This document shows positions 10,693 to 18,535 of a stretch of DNA of 37,475 nt, piece by piece. The DNA is taken from assembly GCF_001641635.1 (NCBI RefSeq), contig NZ_LUUB01000121.1, positions 51,174-88,648 of the forward strand, read 5' to 3'. Below the pieces are notes generated by a model. The model had not been told where the DNA came from and searched no databases. It saw only the letters and a program-made list of their open reading frames with translations. Within the stretch, counting starts at the first letter, position 1, and every line of letters begins with the position of its first letter. The translations under genes and the position numbers were made by a program. This stretch comes from Bradyrhizobium centrolobii. GTDB lineage: Bacteria; Pseudomonadota; Alphaproteobacteria; Rhizobiales; Xanthobacteraceae.

Positions 10693-11361
10693 TTAGTACT
10701 TCGCGACCACCGGGCCGCCGAAGTGATAGTTCACGCCGACCTGCACGGTGTGGAAGTTGAGCGTACCCGTGGGCAGGGTGCCGGAGAAATAGGTCTCGCC
10801 GCCGAGGCTGCGATAGAGGTACTCGCCCTTGACTGACCACTGCGGCGCGAAGAACGCCTCGACGCCCGCGCCGACGGTCCAGCCCGAGTGCCACTTGCTG
10901 TCCGACACGGTGACCCCGAGTGCGGAGAGGCTGATCTTGTTGTCGATCCAGGCGTAACCGCCGGTGCCGTAGAACAGGACCTGATTGACGGCCCAGCCGA
11001 TGCGGCCGCGCACGGTGCCCATCGCGTCGGTCTTGGAGCTCACGGTGATTCCCAGCGCCGTTGCCGAAGCGTCGACGTCAGCCCAGGTGCCATCAGCCTC
11101 GAGGCCGAACACAACGTTGCCGGTCTGCCAGTTGTAGCCGGCGGTGCCGCCGACGAAGCCGCCCTTCATCTTCGGGTCGGTCGAGGCGTTTTCCCAGGCG
11201 CCGCCGCCGACGATACCGAGGTAGAAGCCGGTCCAGTTGTAGACCGCTGCCGGAGCCACCGGAGCCTTGGTGTAGGGGCGTGCTGCGAGATCAGCAGCCG
11301 TGGCGGGAGCGAACGCGCCGAGTGCGAACAAACAGGCCGAAGCCAACAAAATCTTCTTCAT
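10693..11361 (-). CDS. Outer-membrane beta-barrel protein (Omp25/Omp31 type), copy 2
   Basis: A 222-residue protein. The signal peptide is residues 1-22 (MKKILLASACLFALGAF..., cleavage after ATA), then AADLAARPYTKAPVAPAAVYNWTGFYLGIVGGG, the usual mature start of this porin-like family (written here only in part: NWTGFYLG). Barrel strands end in VNYHFGGPVVAKY. The frame is open to 11604, but the upstream part has no family similarity and no signal peptide, so ATG 11361 is used. It lacks the loop-1 cysteine pair of copies 1 and 3 and is shorter, so it is a more distant paralogue. A long 5' region (11362-11569) separates it from copy 3's terminator and probably holds its own promoter. Confidence 0.88.
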   Translation of the reverse strand: MKKILLASACLFALGAFAPATAADLAARPYTKAPVAPAAVYNWTGFYLGIVGGGAWENASTDPKMKGGFVGGTAGYNWQTGNVVFGLEADGTWADVDASATALGITVSSKTDAMGTVRGRIGWAVNQVLFYGTGGYAWIDNKISLSALGVTVSDSKWHSGWTVGAGVEAFFAPQWSVKGEYLYRSLGGETYFSGTLPTGTLNFHTVQVGVNYHFGGPVVAKY

Positions 11362-11569
11362 CTTCAACTTAATCCCAGTCCCAGTTTTCTGCTTTTGCCT
11401 TCCGTGCGATGGGAAGGACATCGGACGCTGTGGTCCAACTGCTGTCGGCTTACACCAGCAAAGCCGCAAGTTGTGTACCCCAAATGCCACAACAGACGTC
11501 AAAACGAGTCCACAATACTGACCTATTGTTCCGATTCGCTGCGCACAGCTCCTTGGAATGCTCCAGGCA

Positions 11570-11597
11570 GCAAAAAGGCCGGCGCGAGGCCGGCCTT
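11570..11597 (-). terminator. Intrinsic terminator of Omp copy 3
   Basis: Stem AAGGCCGGC (11575-11583) / GCCGGCCTT (11589-11597), loop GCGAG, followed on the minus strand by TTTTTGC. It lies 27 bp beyond the stop of the gene at 11624. Nearly identical to the copy 2 terminator, consistent with duplication of gene plus terminator. Confidence 0.82.
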
Positions 11598-11623
11598 GAA
11601 GCACGATGGATCATCGAGCGATG

Positions 11624-12382
11624 TCAGTACTTTGAGATCGCCGGGCCGCCCCAGCGGTAGTTCACGCGAACGAGTCCCATGTCGACATCCTGGCTGATGC
11701 GTTCGGTTTGGACGAAGACCCCACCGAAGGTGAAGTCGTTATTGCGAGTACCCAGGAAGAGATGATCATACTCGACACCGACCGACCAGTTGGGTGCGAA
11801 GCCGAACTCCAGGCCCGCACCAACGGTGCCGCCCCAGCGGGTCTCGCGGGCCGACCCGAAGATAGTGCCCACGCCTACAAAGCCGGGCGCTACGATCAGG
11901 TCGTACTTGTCTCCGACCACCGCTCCGCCGCCCTTCACGTAGAAGAGGACGTTGTTCCAGGCGTAACCGACCTGGCCTGTGATCAGGCCGAAAGAGTTGA
12001 TCCGGGTTCGGTTCTGCTGCAAAGGCGCAGTTGGGCTGATGTTATCGCCCGTGAAGTCAGCCCAGTTGCCCTGGCCCTCGATACCGAACACCCAGTTGGC
12101 CGACTGCCAGCGATAGCCAATTTGGCCACCGACCGTGCCCCCCGTCGCGTTATGGCAGCCATCGGTAATCAGCGCGCCGCCGACGCCAACAAAGTCCCAG
12201 CACTTGCGGGCCGAGCCGCCACCGCCGTTGATGCCGATGTAGAAGCCGCTCCAATCGTAGACCGCGGCGACCGCGGGCGGCGGCGCCTTCACGTAAGGAC
12301 GCGCCGCGAGATCCGCCGCGCTCGCGGGAGCCGACAGGCCCAGGGCCACAACTCCGATTGCACCCACCAAAATCTTATTCAT
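11624..12382 (-). CDS. Outer-membrane beta-barrel protein (Omp25/Omp31 type), copy 3
   Basis: A 252-residue protein with a 22-residue signal peptide (MNKILVGAIGVVALGL..., ending ASA). The mature start contains RPYVKAPPP and YDWSGFYIGINGGGG. It is closely related to copy 1: both have CW near residue 60, GCHNA(T/S)GGTVGGQIGYRW, then NWVFGIEGQGNWADF and a C-terminal VRVNYRWGGP. A strong GGGGAGA Shine-Dalgarno precedes the ATG by about 7 nt. Predicted to sit in the outer membrane as a small barrel with a stabilising loop disulfide. It is the promoter-proximal member of the three-gene array that separates uvrA from ssb. Confidence 0.88.
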   Translation of the reverse strand: MNKILVGAIGVVALGLSAPASAADLAARPYVKAPPPAVAAVYDWSGFYIGINGGGGSARKCWDFVGVGGALITDGCHNATGGTVGGQIGYRWQSANWVFGIEGQGNWADFTGDNISPTAPLQQNRTRINSFGLITGQVGYAWNNVLFYVKGGGAVVGDKYDLIVAPGFVGVGTIFGSARETRWGGTVGAGLEFGFAPNWSVGVEYDHLFLGTRNNDFTFGGVFVQTERISQDVDMGLVRVNYRWGGPAISKY

Positions 12383-12833
12383 TGCAGTCTCCCCAGTTTC
12401 TCCCGCTTCTTGAAATCCCCGAAGCGGTCAATCAGGCGCGACGCCCATATGAACTAATTCCGAGGCCAACCGTAGCTTAAGGCCGCACCAGAGTCCGTCT
12501 CCGAAATGCAACAGTCGCAGAGGAACGAAGGGTTCCATAAGTTAATGAATGTTAAGTGGTTTTCCCGTTGGCGGGAACCCGAGAAAGTTCCATCTGGCTC
12601 TGCCATTTTCTCGACGCATCCTTGTCATTCGGCCGTCTTATTCCGCTTGGGTTCGTCGAGGAACAAATCTGGAACAAAGTCGATGTTGGTGCTATATGTG
12701 GGGATAAGTTGGGCGATGACGGGCTGACCGGCGCCTGCAAGCGTATAGGGTCGCCTCGACAGGGGCGGATGGCGCGTCTTGCGGGAACGCGCGGCCTTTC
12801 GAAATTCAGTGACATTTGGAGTGGAGAGCGGAG
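12383..12833. other. Divergent intergenic region between Omp copy 3 and ssb
   Basis: A 451-bp gene-free stretch that must hold the promoter of Omp copy 3 (leftward) and of ssb (rightward). The ssb side has a LexA box at 12661-12675 and a possible -10 (TATATG, 12693-12698). The short frames here (for example 12506-12727 and 12556-13008) have no family resemblance and are rejected. The left half is relatively AT-rich (AAGTTAATGAATGTTAAG around 12538-12555), fitting a porin-type promoter. Confidence 0.5.
12661..12675 (+). promoter_or_regulatory. LexA (SOS) box upstream of ssb
   Basis: GAAC-AAATCTG-GAAC, the alphaproteobacterial LexA direct repeat with exact 7-nt spacing. A TATATG at 12693-12698 could be the -10; its -35 (spacing 17) would be 12670-12675, inside the LexA box, so bound LexA would block polymerase. 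The ssb start is 159 bp downstream. Confidence 0.8.
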
Positions 12834-13325
12834 ATGGCGGGAAGCATCAACAAGGTCATTCTGGTCGGAAATCTCGGCAAGGATCCGGAAATCCGCCGCA
12901 CCCAGGACGGGCGTCCGATCGCGAATCTGTCGGTGGCGACCTCGGAAACCTGGCGGGACAAGGCGACCGGCGAGCGCAAGGAGAAGACCGAGTGGCACCG
13001 CGTGGTGATCTTCAATGAAGGTCTCGCCAAGGTCGCCGAGCAGTATCTGAAGAAGGGCTCGAAGGTTTACGTCGAAGGCGCGCTCCAGACCCGCAAATGG
13101 ACCGACCAGAGCGGAGCGGAGAAATACTCCACCGAGGTCGTGCTCCAGGGCTTCAACTCGAATCTCACCATGCTCGACGGCCGTGGCGGCGGGGGAGGCG
13201 GCAGCTTCGGCGAGGAGCCGGGCGGCGACTTCGGCTCCAGCGGTCCCATCAGCAGCGCACCGCGTCGTCCGGTGGCCGCCGGCGGCGGCCGCAACAGCGA
13301 CATGGACGACGATATCCCGTTCTGA
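12834..13325 (+). CDS. ssb: Single-stranded DNA-binding protein SSB
   Basis: A 163-residue SSB. The OB fold occupies residues 1-112 (SINKVILVGNLGKDPE start; Trp40, Trp54 and Trp89 at the usual DNA-stacking positions). A Gly/Ser/Pro-rich linker (115-152) leads to the acidic tip DMDDDIPF (156-163), which binds repair and replication partners. ATG 12834 is preceded by GGAGAGCGGAG, a strong Shine-Dalgarno; upstream in-frame codons (12816) are disregarded. It works as a homotetramer in replication, recombination and repair. A LexA box upstream implies SOS control. Its last six residues are shared by the nuclease-like protein at 5457-6437. Confidence 0.97.
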   Translation: MAGSINKVILVGNLGKDPEIRRTQDGRPIANLSVATSETWRDKATGERKEKTEWHRVVIFNEGLAKVAEQYLKKGSKVYVEGALQTRKWTDQSGAEKYSTEVVLQGFNSNLTMLDGRGGGGGGSFGEEPGGDFGSSGPISSAPRRPVAAGGGRNSDMDDDIPF

Positions 13326-13460
13326 GGCGCAAAGGGTACGTCTCGCATCTCGGATGCAGCTGCTCGCATGGAACGACAGGATTCCTTACCAATCGTTGGA
13401 TAAAGCTTGGCTTTTCCGGGCCTGCTTCATGCTGCATCCTGAGCTTTTGACGGGGCGCGA

Positions 13461-13497
13461 TGTGAATGGTATTAACATAATGTTAATCCTGTTCACA
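13461..13497. promoter_or_regulatory. 37-bp dyad (candidate operator) before the DUF2306 gene
   Basis: A two-tier perfect dyad centred on 13479. The inner arms are ATTAACAT (13471-13478) and ATGTTAAT (13480-13487). The outer arms are TGTGAA (13461-13466) and TTCACA (13492-13497), with symmetric 4-nt spacers. It is an AT-rich island in GC-rich DNA and ends 31 bp before the DUF2306 start. No T-run follows, so an operator is likelier than an ssb terminator. The cognate regulator is unknown. Confidence 0.6.
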
Positions 13498-13528
13498 TAG
13501 CGATTCCTCCAGCCCGGAGAACGCCCGC

Positions 13529-13927
13529 ATGAGCCTCGCGCCGCTGCTTGAGGCCGCCCCGGCCATTCCGCTGCATGCCTTCGCAGCCATGACCGCTTTC
13601 GTGCTTGGCCTCGTTCAGTTCGCGGCCCCCAAGGGCACGCTGCCGCATCGGACGGTCGGCTGGATCTGGGTGATCCTGATGGCCGCCGTGGCGGCGTCCT
13701 CGTTCTGGATCCACCAGATCCGCTTGGTCGGCCCGTTCAGCCCGATCCATCTCTTGTCGATCTTCACGCTGGTGGTGCTGCCGCTCGCAGTCTGGCGCGC
13801 GCATACCCATCGGGTGGCCGATCACCGGCGGATGATGATCTTCATCTTCGCCGGCGCGCTGGTGGTGGCGGGCGTGTTCACGCTGGTGCCCGGGCGCATC
13901 ATGCACCGCGTGATTTTCGGGTCCTGA
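13529..13927 (+). CDS. DUF2306 family integral membrane protein
   Basis: A 132-residue protein with four predicted membrane helices: about residues 10-33 (IPLHAFAAMTAFVLGLVQF), 41-60 (RTVGWIWVILMAAVAASSF), 72-89 and 104-122. The pattern of His in helix 1, HR-x-x-GW before helix 2 and ADHRRMM before helix 4 matches DUF2306 proteins, whose function is unknown. Conserved histidines near the membrane edges could bind heme or metal (inference). A GGAGA Shine-Dalgarno lies 8 nt upstream of the ATG. The dyad at 13461-13497 suggests it is a regulated single-gene unit between ssb and gyrA. Confidence 0.8.
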   Translation: MSLAPLLEAAPAIPLHAFAAMTAFVLGLVQFAAPKGTLPHRTVGWIWVILMAAVAASSFWIHQIRLVGPFSPIHLLSIFTLVVLPLAVWRAHTHRVADHRRMMIFIFAGALVVAGVFTLVPGRIMHRVIFGS

Positions 13928-14095
13928 CAGGCGGTTTCAGGCCGCTCTCTCCGACTGGTCCAGAGACGGTGGTTCAGAGCGCGTAAGTCTCTGGAAAAAC
14001 AGTCGGAAAAAGCGCTCCCGAGCGCCCTGCGAGGGTGGTTATCGGCCCCCCGATGCGCTATATGATTCCCAGACAAAACCTCACCGGATTTCCCC

Positions 14096-16846
14096 TTGGC
14101 TGACGACGACAACAAGCCCGGCGACCAGCCGGCGCAACCCTCGGACATTCGCCCCGTTTCCATCTACGAGGAGATGAAGAAGTCCTATCTCGATTACGCC
14201 ATGAGCGTGATCGTGGCGCGTGCGCTGCCCGATGCGCGCGACGGGTTGAAGCCGGTGCATCGCCGCATCCTGTTCGCGATGAACAATCGCGGCGATACTC
14301 CGGACAAGAAGCACAAGAAGTCCGCCGGTGCCGTCGGCGAGGTCATGGGTAAGTACCACCCGCATGGCGACCAGGCGATCTACGACGCGCTGGTGCGCAT
14401 GGCGCAGGACTTTTCGATGCGCGCGCCGCTGATCGACGGGCAGGGCAATTTCGGCTCGGTCGACGGCGATCCGCCGGCGGCGATGCGCTACACCGAGTCC
14501 CGCCTGACCAAGATCGCGCTGAAGCTGCTCGAGGACATCGACGACGACACGGTCGATTTCCAGGACAACTACGACGGCTCCGAGAGGGAGCCGGTGGTGC
14601 TGCCGGCCAGGTTCCCGAACCTGCTGGTCAACGGCGCCGGCGGCATCGCGGTCGGCATGGCCACCAATATCCCGCCGCACAATCTCGGCGAGGTGATCGA
14701 CGCCTGCGTGGCGCTGATCGACAATCCCTCGCTCACCATCGACGAGCTAATCAACATCATCCCGGGCCCGGACTTTCCGACCGGTGGCATCATCCTCGGA
14801 CGCCAGGGCATCCGCAGCGCCTATCATCTCGGCCGTGGCTCCATCGTGATGCGCGGCAAGGTCGAGTTCGAGACGATCCGGAAAGAACGTGAGGCGATCA
14901 TCATCACCGAGATTCCGTATCAGGTGAACAAGGCGACGATGGTCGAACGCATCGCCGAGCTCTATAAGGAGAAGAAGATCGAGGGCATCTCCGATCTGCG
15001 CGACGAGTCCGACCGCGACGGCTATCGCGTCGTGGTCGAGCTCAAGCGCGATGCCATGCCCGACGTCGTGCTGAATCAGCTCTACAAGTTCACGCCGTTG
15101 CAGACCACTTTTGGCGTTAACGCTGTCGCGCTCGACTCCGGCCGTCCGCAGACGATGAACCTGAAGGACATGCTGACGATCTTCGTCGGCTTCCGCGAGC
15201 AGGTCGTCACCCGGCGTACCAAGTACAGGCTGCGCAAGGCGCGCGAACGCGCGCATGAGCAGGTCGGCCTTGCGATCGCGGTCGCCAATATCGACGAGAT
15301 TATCCGTGTGATCCGGACCTCACCCACGCCGGCTGCCGCGCGCGAGACGTTGATGACGCGGGACTGGCCCGCGCGCGACGTCGAGGACATCATCACGCTG
15401 ATCGACGATCCCCGCCACCGCATCAACGCGGACGGTACGATCCGCCTGTCGATGGAGCAGGCAAGGGCCATCCTGGAATTGCGCCTGGCACGCCTCACCG
15501 CGCTCGGCCGGGACGAAATCGGCGACGAGCTCTCCAAGCTTGCCGGCGAGATCGGCGACTATCTCGAGATTCTGCGTTCGCGCGCCCGTATCCTCGACAT
15601 CATCAAGACCGAGCTCGCCGAGGTGAAGGCGGAGTTCGCCACTCCGCGCCGCACCGTGATCATGGAGCAGGAAGGCGAGGTCGAGGACGAGGACCTGATT
15701 CAGCGCGAGGACATGGTCGTCACCGTGTCGCACGCCGGCTACGTCAAGCGCGTGCCGCTGTCGGCCTATCGGGCGCAGCGCCGCGGCGGCAAGGGCCGCG
15801 CCGGCATGCAGACCCGCGACGAGGATTTTGTCAGCCGGCTGTTCGTGGCTTCCACGCACACGCCGGTGCTGTTCTTCTCGTCGCGTGGCCAGGTCTACAA
15901 GGAAAAAGTCTGGCGCCTGCCGATGGCCGCGCCCAACGCGCGTGGCAAGGCGCTGATCAACATCCTGCCGCTGGAGCAGGGCGAGCGTATCACCACCATC
16001 ATGCCGCTGCCGGAGGATGAATCCACCTGGGGCCAGCTCGACGTGATGTTCGCCACCACCGGCGGCAACGTCCGCCGCAACAAGCTGTCCGACTTCGTCG
16101 ACGTCCGCCGCTCCGGCATCATTGCGATGAAGCTCGACGACAATGAAGCGATCGTCGACGTGCAGATCTGCACCGAGCGCGATGACGTGCTGCTCACCGC
16201 CGCCGGCGGCCAGTGCATCCGCTTCCCCGTCACCGACGTGCGCGTGTTCACCGGGCGCACCTCGATGGGCGTGCGCGGCATCGCGCTCGCGGAGGGAGAC
16301 AAAGTGATCTCGCTGGCGATCCTGCGCCATGTCGAGACGAGCTCGGACGAACGCTCGACATACCTTAAGATGCGCCGCGCGGTGGCCGGCGAGGGCGTGG
16401 TCGAGGAGACGGCAGCCGATGCCGAGGCCGAGGAGGCGTCCGGCAGCTTCCAGCTCCCGCAGGAGCGCTATGTTGAGATGTCGGCGCAGGAGCAGGTGGT
16501 GCTCACCGTCTCCGTCAACGGTTATGGCAAGCGGACCTCGTCCTACGAGTACCGTACCACCGGCCGCGGCGGCAAAGGCATCGTCGCCATGAGCGTCAAC
16601 AACCGCAACGGCAATCTGGTGGCCTCATTCCCGGTGGAAGAGGCCGATCAGATCATGCTGGTCACCGACAAGGGCCAGCTCATCCGCTGCCCGGTCGAGG
16701 GCATCCGCATCGCCGGACGCTCGACGCAGGGCGTGATCGTGTTCGACACCGCCGAGGACGAGCACGTGGTCTCGGTCGAGCACATTACGGAAGAGACCGA
16801 GAACGGCAACGGTAACGGCGAGAACGGGAACGGCAACGGGGTCTAG
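14096..16846 (+). CDS. gyrA: DNA gyrase subunit A
   Basis: A 916-residue gyrase A subunit, which cuts and rejoins DNA for supercoiling with GyrB. Catalytic Tyr132 is in AAMRYTESR. The quinolone-resistance region reads KYHPHGDQAIYD (87-97), with Gln93 where E. coli has Ser83 and Asp97 equivalent to Asp87. The C-terminal pinwheel carries the GyrA box QRRGGKGR near residue 561 plus related blade motifs (GRGGKGI). The protein ends in an Asn-Gly low-complexity tail. The start is TTG (14096); no ATG lies nearby in frame and MADDDNKPGD is the expected N-terminus. The stop overlaps the convergent esterase stop through a CTAG. Confidence 0.97.
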   Translation: MADDDNKPGDQPAQPSDIRPVSIYEEMKKSYLDYAMSVIVARALPDARDGLKPVHRRILFAMNNRGDTPDKKHKKSAGAVGEVMGKYHPHGDQAIYDALVRMAQDFSMRAPLIDGQGNFGSVDGDPPAAMRYTESRLTKIALKLLEDIDDDTVDFQDNYDGSEREPVVLPARFPNLLVNGAGGIAVGMATNIPPHNLGEVIDACVALIDNPSLTIDELINIIPGPDFPTGGIILGRQGIRSAYHLGRGSIVMRGKVEFETIRKEREAIIITEIPYQVNKATMVERIAELYKEKKIEGISDLRDESDRDGYRVVVELKRDAMPDVVLNQLYKFTPLQTTFGVNAVALDSGRPQTMNLKDMLTIFVGFREQVVTRRTKYRLRKARERAHEQVGLAIAVANIDEIIRVIRTSPTPAAARETLMTRDWPARDVEDIITLIDDPRHRINADGTIRLSMEQARAILELRLARLTALGRDEIGDELSKLAGEIGDYLEILRSRARILDIIKTELAEVKAEFATPRRTVIMEQEGEVEDEDLIQREDMVVTVSHAGYVKRVPLSAYRAQRRGGKGRAGMQTRDEDFVSRLFVASTHTPVLFFSSRGQVYKEKVWRLPMAAPNARGKALINILPLEQGERITTIMPLPEDESTWGQLDVMFATTGGNVRRNKLSDFVDVRRSGIIAMKLDDNEAIVDVQICTERDDVLLTAAGGQCIRFPVTDVRVFTGRTSMGVRGIALAEGDKVISLAILRHVETSSDERSTYLKMRRAVAGEGVVEETAADAEAEEASGSFQLPQERYVEMSAQEQVVLTVSVNGYGKRTSSYEYRTTGRGGKGIVAMSVNNRNGNLVASFPVEEADQIMLVTDKGQLIRCPVEGIRIAGRSTQGVIVFDTAEDEHVVSVEHITEETENGNGNGENGNGNGV

Positions 16847-17769
16847 CCTGGCCGCGAAGCCGGCAAAGTTGCCTCGCAACGCAGGTTGGAGATGAATTCT
16901 CCGATCTGCGCGATGGCCGCATGGGCTTCCGGCAGTACCGGGACGAAGAGCTGGAAGACGTGCGGCATGCGCGGCCAGACCTCCAGCCGGCTCCACGGAT
17001 TACCCTGTTTCAGCTTGTCGGCCATTCGGACAGCGTCATCCCGCAGGATCTCATCGCTGCCGACGTGCATCAGCACCGGCGGAAGTCCGGACGCGTCGCC
17101 ATAGAGCGGCGATACATAGGGGCTGCACGGGTTGGCGCCTGCGAGATAGCAGCGCACGAATTCCGGAATATCATGCACGTTCATCATCGGATCTGACGCG
17201 GCATTCTCGGTCAACGAGGGCGCGGTAAGCGCCAGATCGGTCCAGGGTGACATGGCAACCCCGGCGGCAGGAAGCGGCTTGCGCTCGTCACGCAGCCTCA
17301 TGAGAAGGCACAAGGCCAAGCCTCCGCCGGCTGAATCACCCATCACGAACAGTTCGCCGGGGGCGCTCGTTTCGTTGGCGAGCCAGAGAAAACCGGCAAC
17401 AGCATCGTCCAGCGCGGCGGGAAATGGATGTTCGGGTGCGAGGCGATATTCAAGCGCCCAGACCGTCGACCTGGTCGCATTGGCAATGCGCCAGGTGAAA
17501 TGGCGATAGTAGATCGGCGCGCCCGAAATATAGGCCCCGCCATGGAGATAGAGCAGGTTGCGCCCCGGCCGCGACGCCGGCGTGGCGATCCGGTGTAGCG
17601 TGAGGTGGCCGGTCCGTACGACCCTCGTCTCGGTGCCGGCTGGCGGATGTGGCACCCATCGTTCCATGCGATGCATGTTCGCCCGCCACGTCCCGACGTC
17701 GAATGGCTGACGGTGCCGTTTCAGGAAAATGCGGACGCCGAGGCGCAGCATTTCGGCGCGCAGGCTCAT
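16843..17769 (-). CDS. Alpha/beta hydrolase, HSL-type lipase/esterase
   Basis: A 308-residue cytoplasmic esterase of the hormone-sensitive-lipase (group IV) family. The oxyanion-hole motif HGGAYISG is at about residues 75-82, the nucleophile elbow GDSAGGG at about 145, catalytic Asp in VGSDEILRDD, and His in PHVFQLF. It would hydrolyse short-chain acyl esters. ATG 17769 follows AGAGGA at good spacing; the longer open frame to 18006 overlaps the ABC ATPase gene and is rejected. It is 31 bp after the ATPase gene and is the last gene of the acyltransferase/ABC operon, so its substrate may be related to the operon's product. Confidence 0.9.
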   Translation of the reverse strand: MSLRAEMLRLGVRIFLKRHRQPFDVGTWRANMHRMERWVPHPPAGTETRVVRTGHLTLHRIATPASRPGRNLLYLHGGAYISGAPIYYRHFTWRIANATRSTVWALEYRLAPEHPFPAALDDAVAGFLWLANETSAPGELFVMGDSAGGGLALCLLMRLRDERKPLPAAGVAMSPWTDLALTAPSLTENAASDPMMNVHDIPEFVRCYLAGANPCSPYVSPLYGDASGLPPVLMHVGSDEILRDDAVRMADKLKQGNPWSRLEVWPRMPHVFQLFVPVLPEAHAAIAQIGEFISNLRCEATLPASRPG

Positions 17770-17800
17770 CGTGCGTCCTCTTGCTCCATTCGCTTGGGCC

Positions 17801-18535
17801 TTACGGCCTGAATGCGGCTGTCTTCGGGAAATGCAGGCGCTCGGGTCCGCCGGATTCGGTGCCGACCAGCAAACCGTCCTCGATCTCGACGATGCGATCC
17901 GCAAAAGGAATGACCCGGGGATCGTGGGTGACGACGAGCACGGCACGCTCGCGCTGATGTGCTGTGTCCGCCAGAATCCGCATGATGGTTCGCCCGTTGT
18001 TGCCATCGAGGGCAGCAGTTGGCTCGTCGGCGAGAATCACGGAGGGATTGGCGACAAAGGCTCGCGCAATCGCGACCCTCTGCTGTTCACCGCCGCTGAG
18101 CTCACCTGGCAGCGTATCGGCCTTCTGCTCCAGGCCGACCATACTCAGCGCCTTGCGTGCCTCTTTCTTGGCTTTCCGCCCATGCTCGCCACGAATGTCG
18201 ACCGCGAGCCGTACGTTCTGCGCAGCCGTCAAGGTTGGAAACAGATGATAGGACTGGAACACAAAACCGATATGGTCGCGCCTGATCTTAGCCAGTCCCT
18301 CCTTGTCGACACCAGAGGTGGGCGTGCCGCACACCGTGAGGATGCCTGAGCTTGGCGCCAGCATGCATCCGAGAACGAGCAGCAGGGTCGTCTTGCCGCT
18401 GCCGGACGGTCCCATCAGCAGCGTGAGCTCGCCGCGCCGCAGCGCCAGGTCCACGCCGCGCAGCGCCTGCACCTCCCCGGCGCCGCGGCCCAGCGTTTTC
18501 TTGATTGCAGTGGCCTCGATGATGGTTTCGCTCAT
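17801..18535 (-). CDS. ABC transporter ATP-binding protein (DevA/LolD/MacB-type)
   Basis: A 244-residue ATPase. Walker A is GPSGSGKTT (about 42-50), the Q-loop FVFQSYHLFPTL, signature LSGGEQQR (about 144), Walker B VILADEPTAALD, switch VVTHD. The subfamily energises FtsX-type permeases that extract or export lipids, lipoproteins or peptides without a classic transport channel. Its ATG overlaps the TGA of the permease gene (ATGA at 18532-18535), so the two are translationally coupled and form one transporter. DevA-like proteins usually work with a DevB/HlyD-type periplasmic adaptor, and none is encoded in this operon. Confidence 0.92.
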   Translation of the reverse strand: MSETIIEATAIKKTLGRGAGEVQALRGVDLALRRGELTLLMGPSGSGKTTLLLVLGCMLAPSSGILTVCGTPTSGVDKEGLAKIRRDHIGFVFQSYHLFPTLTAAQNVRLAVDIRGEHGRKAKKEARKALSMVGLEQKADTLPGELSGGEQQRVAIARAFVANPSVILADEPTAALDGNNGRTIMRILADTAHQRERAVLVVTHDPRVIPFADRIVEIEDGLLVGTESGGPERLHFPKTAAFRP

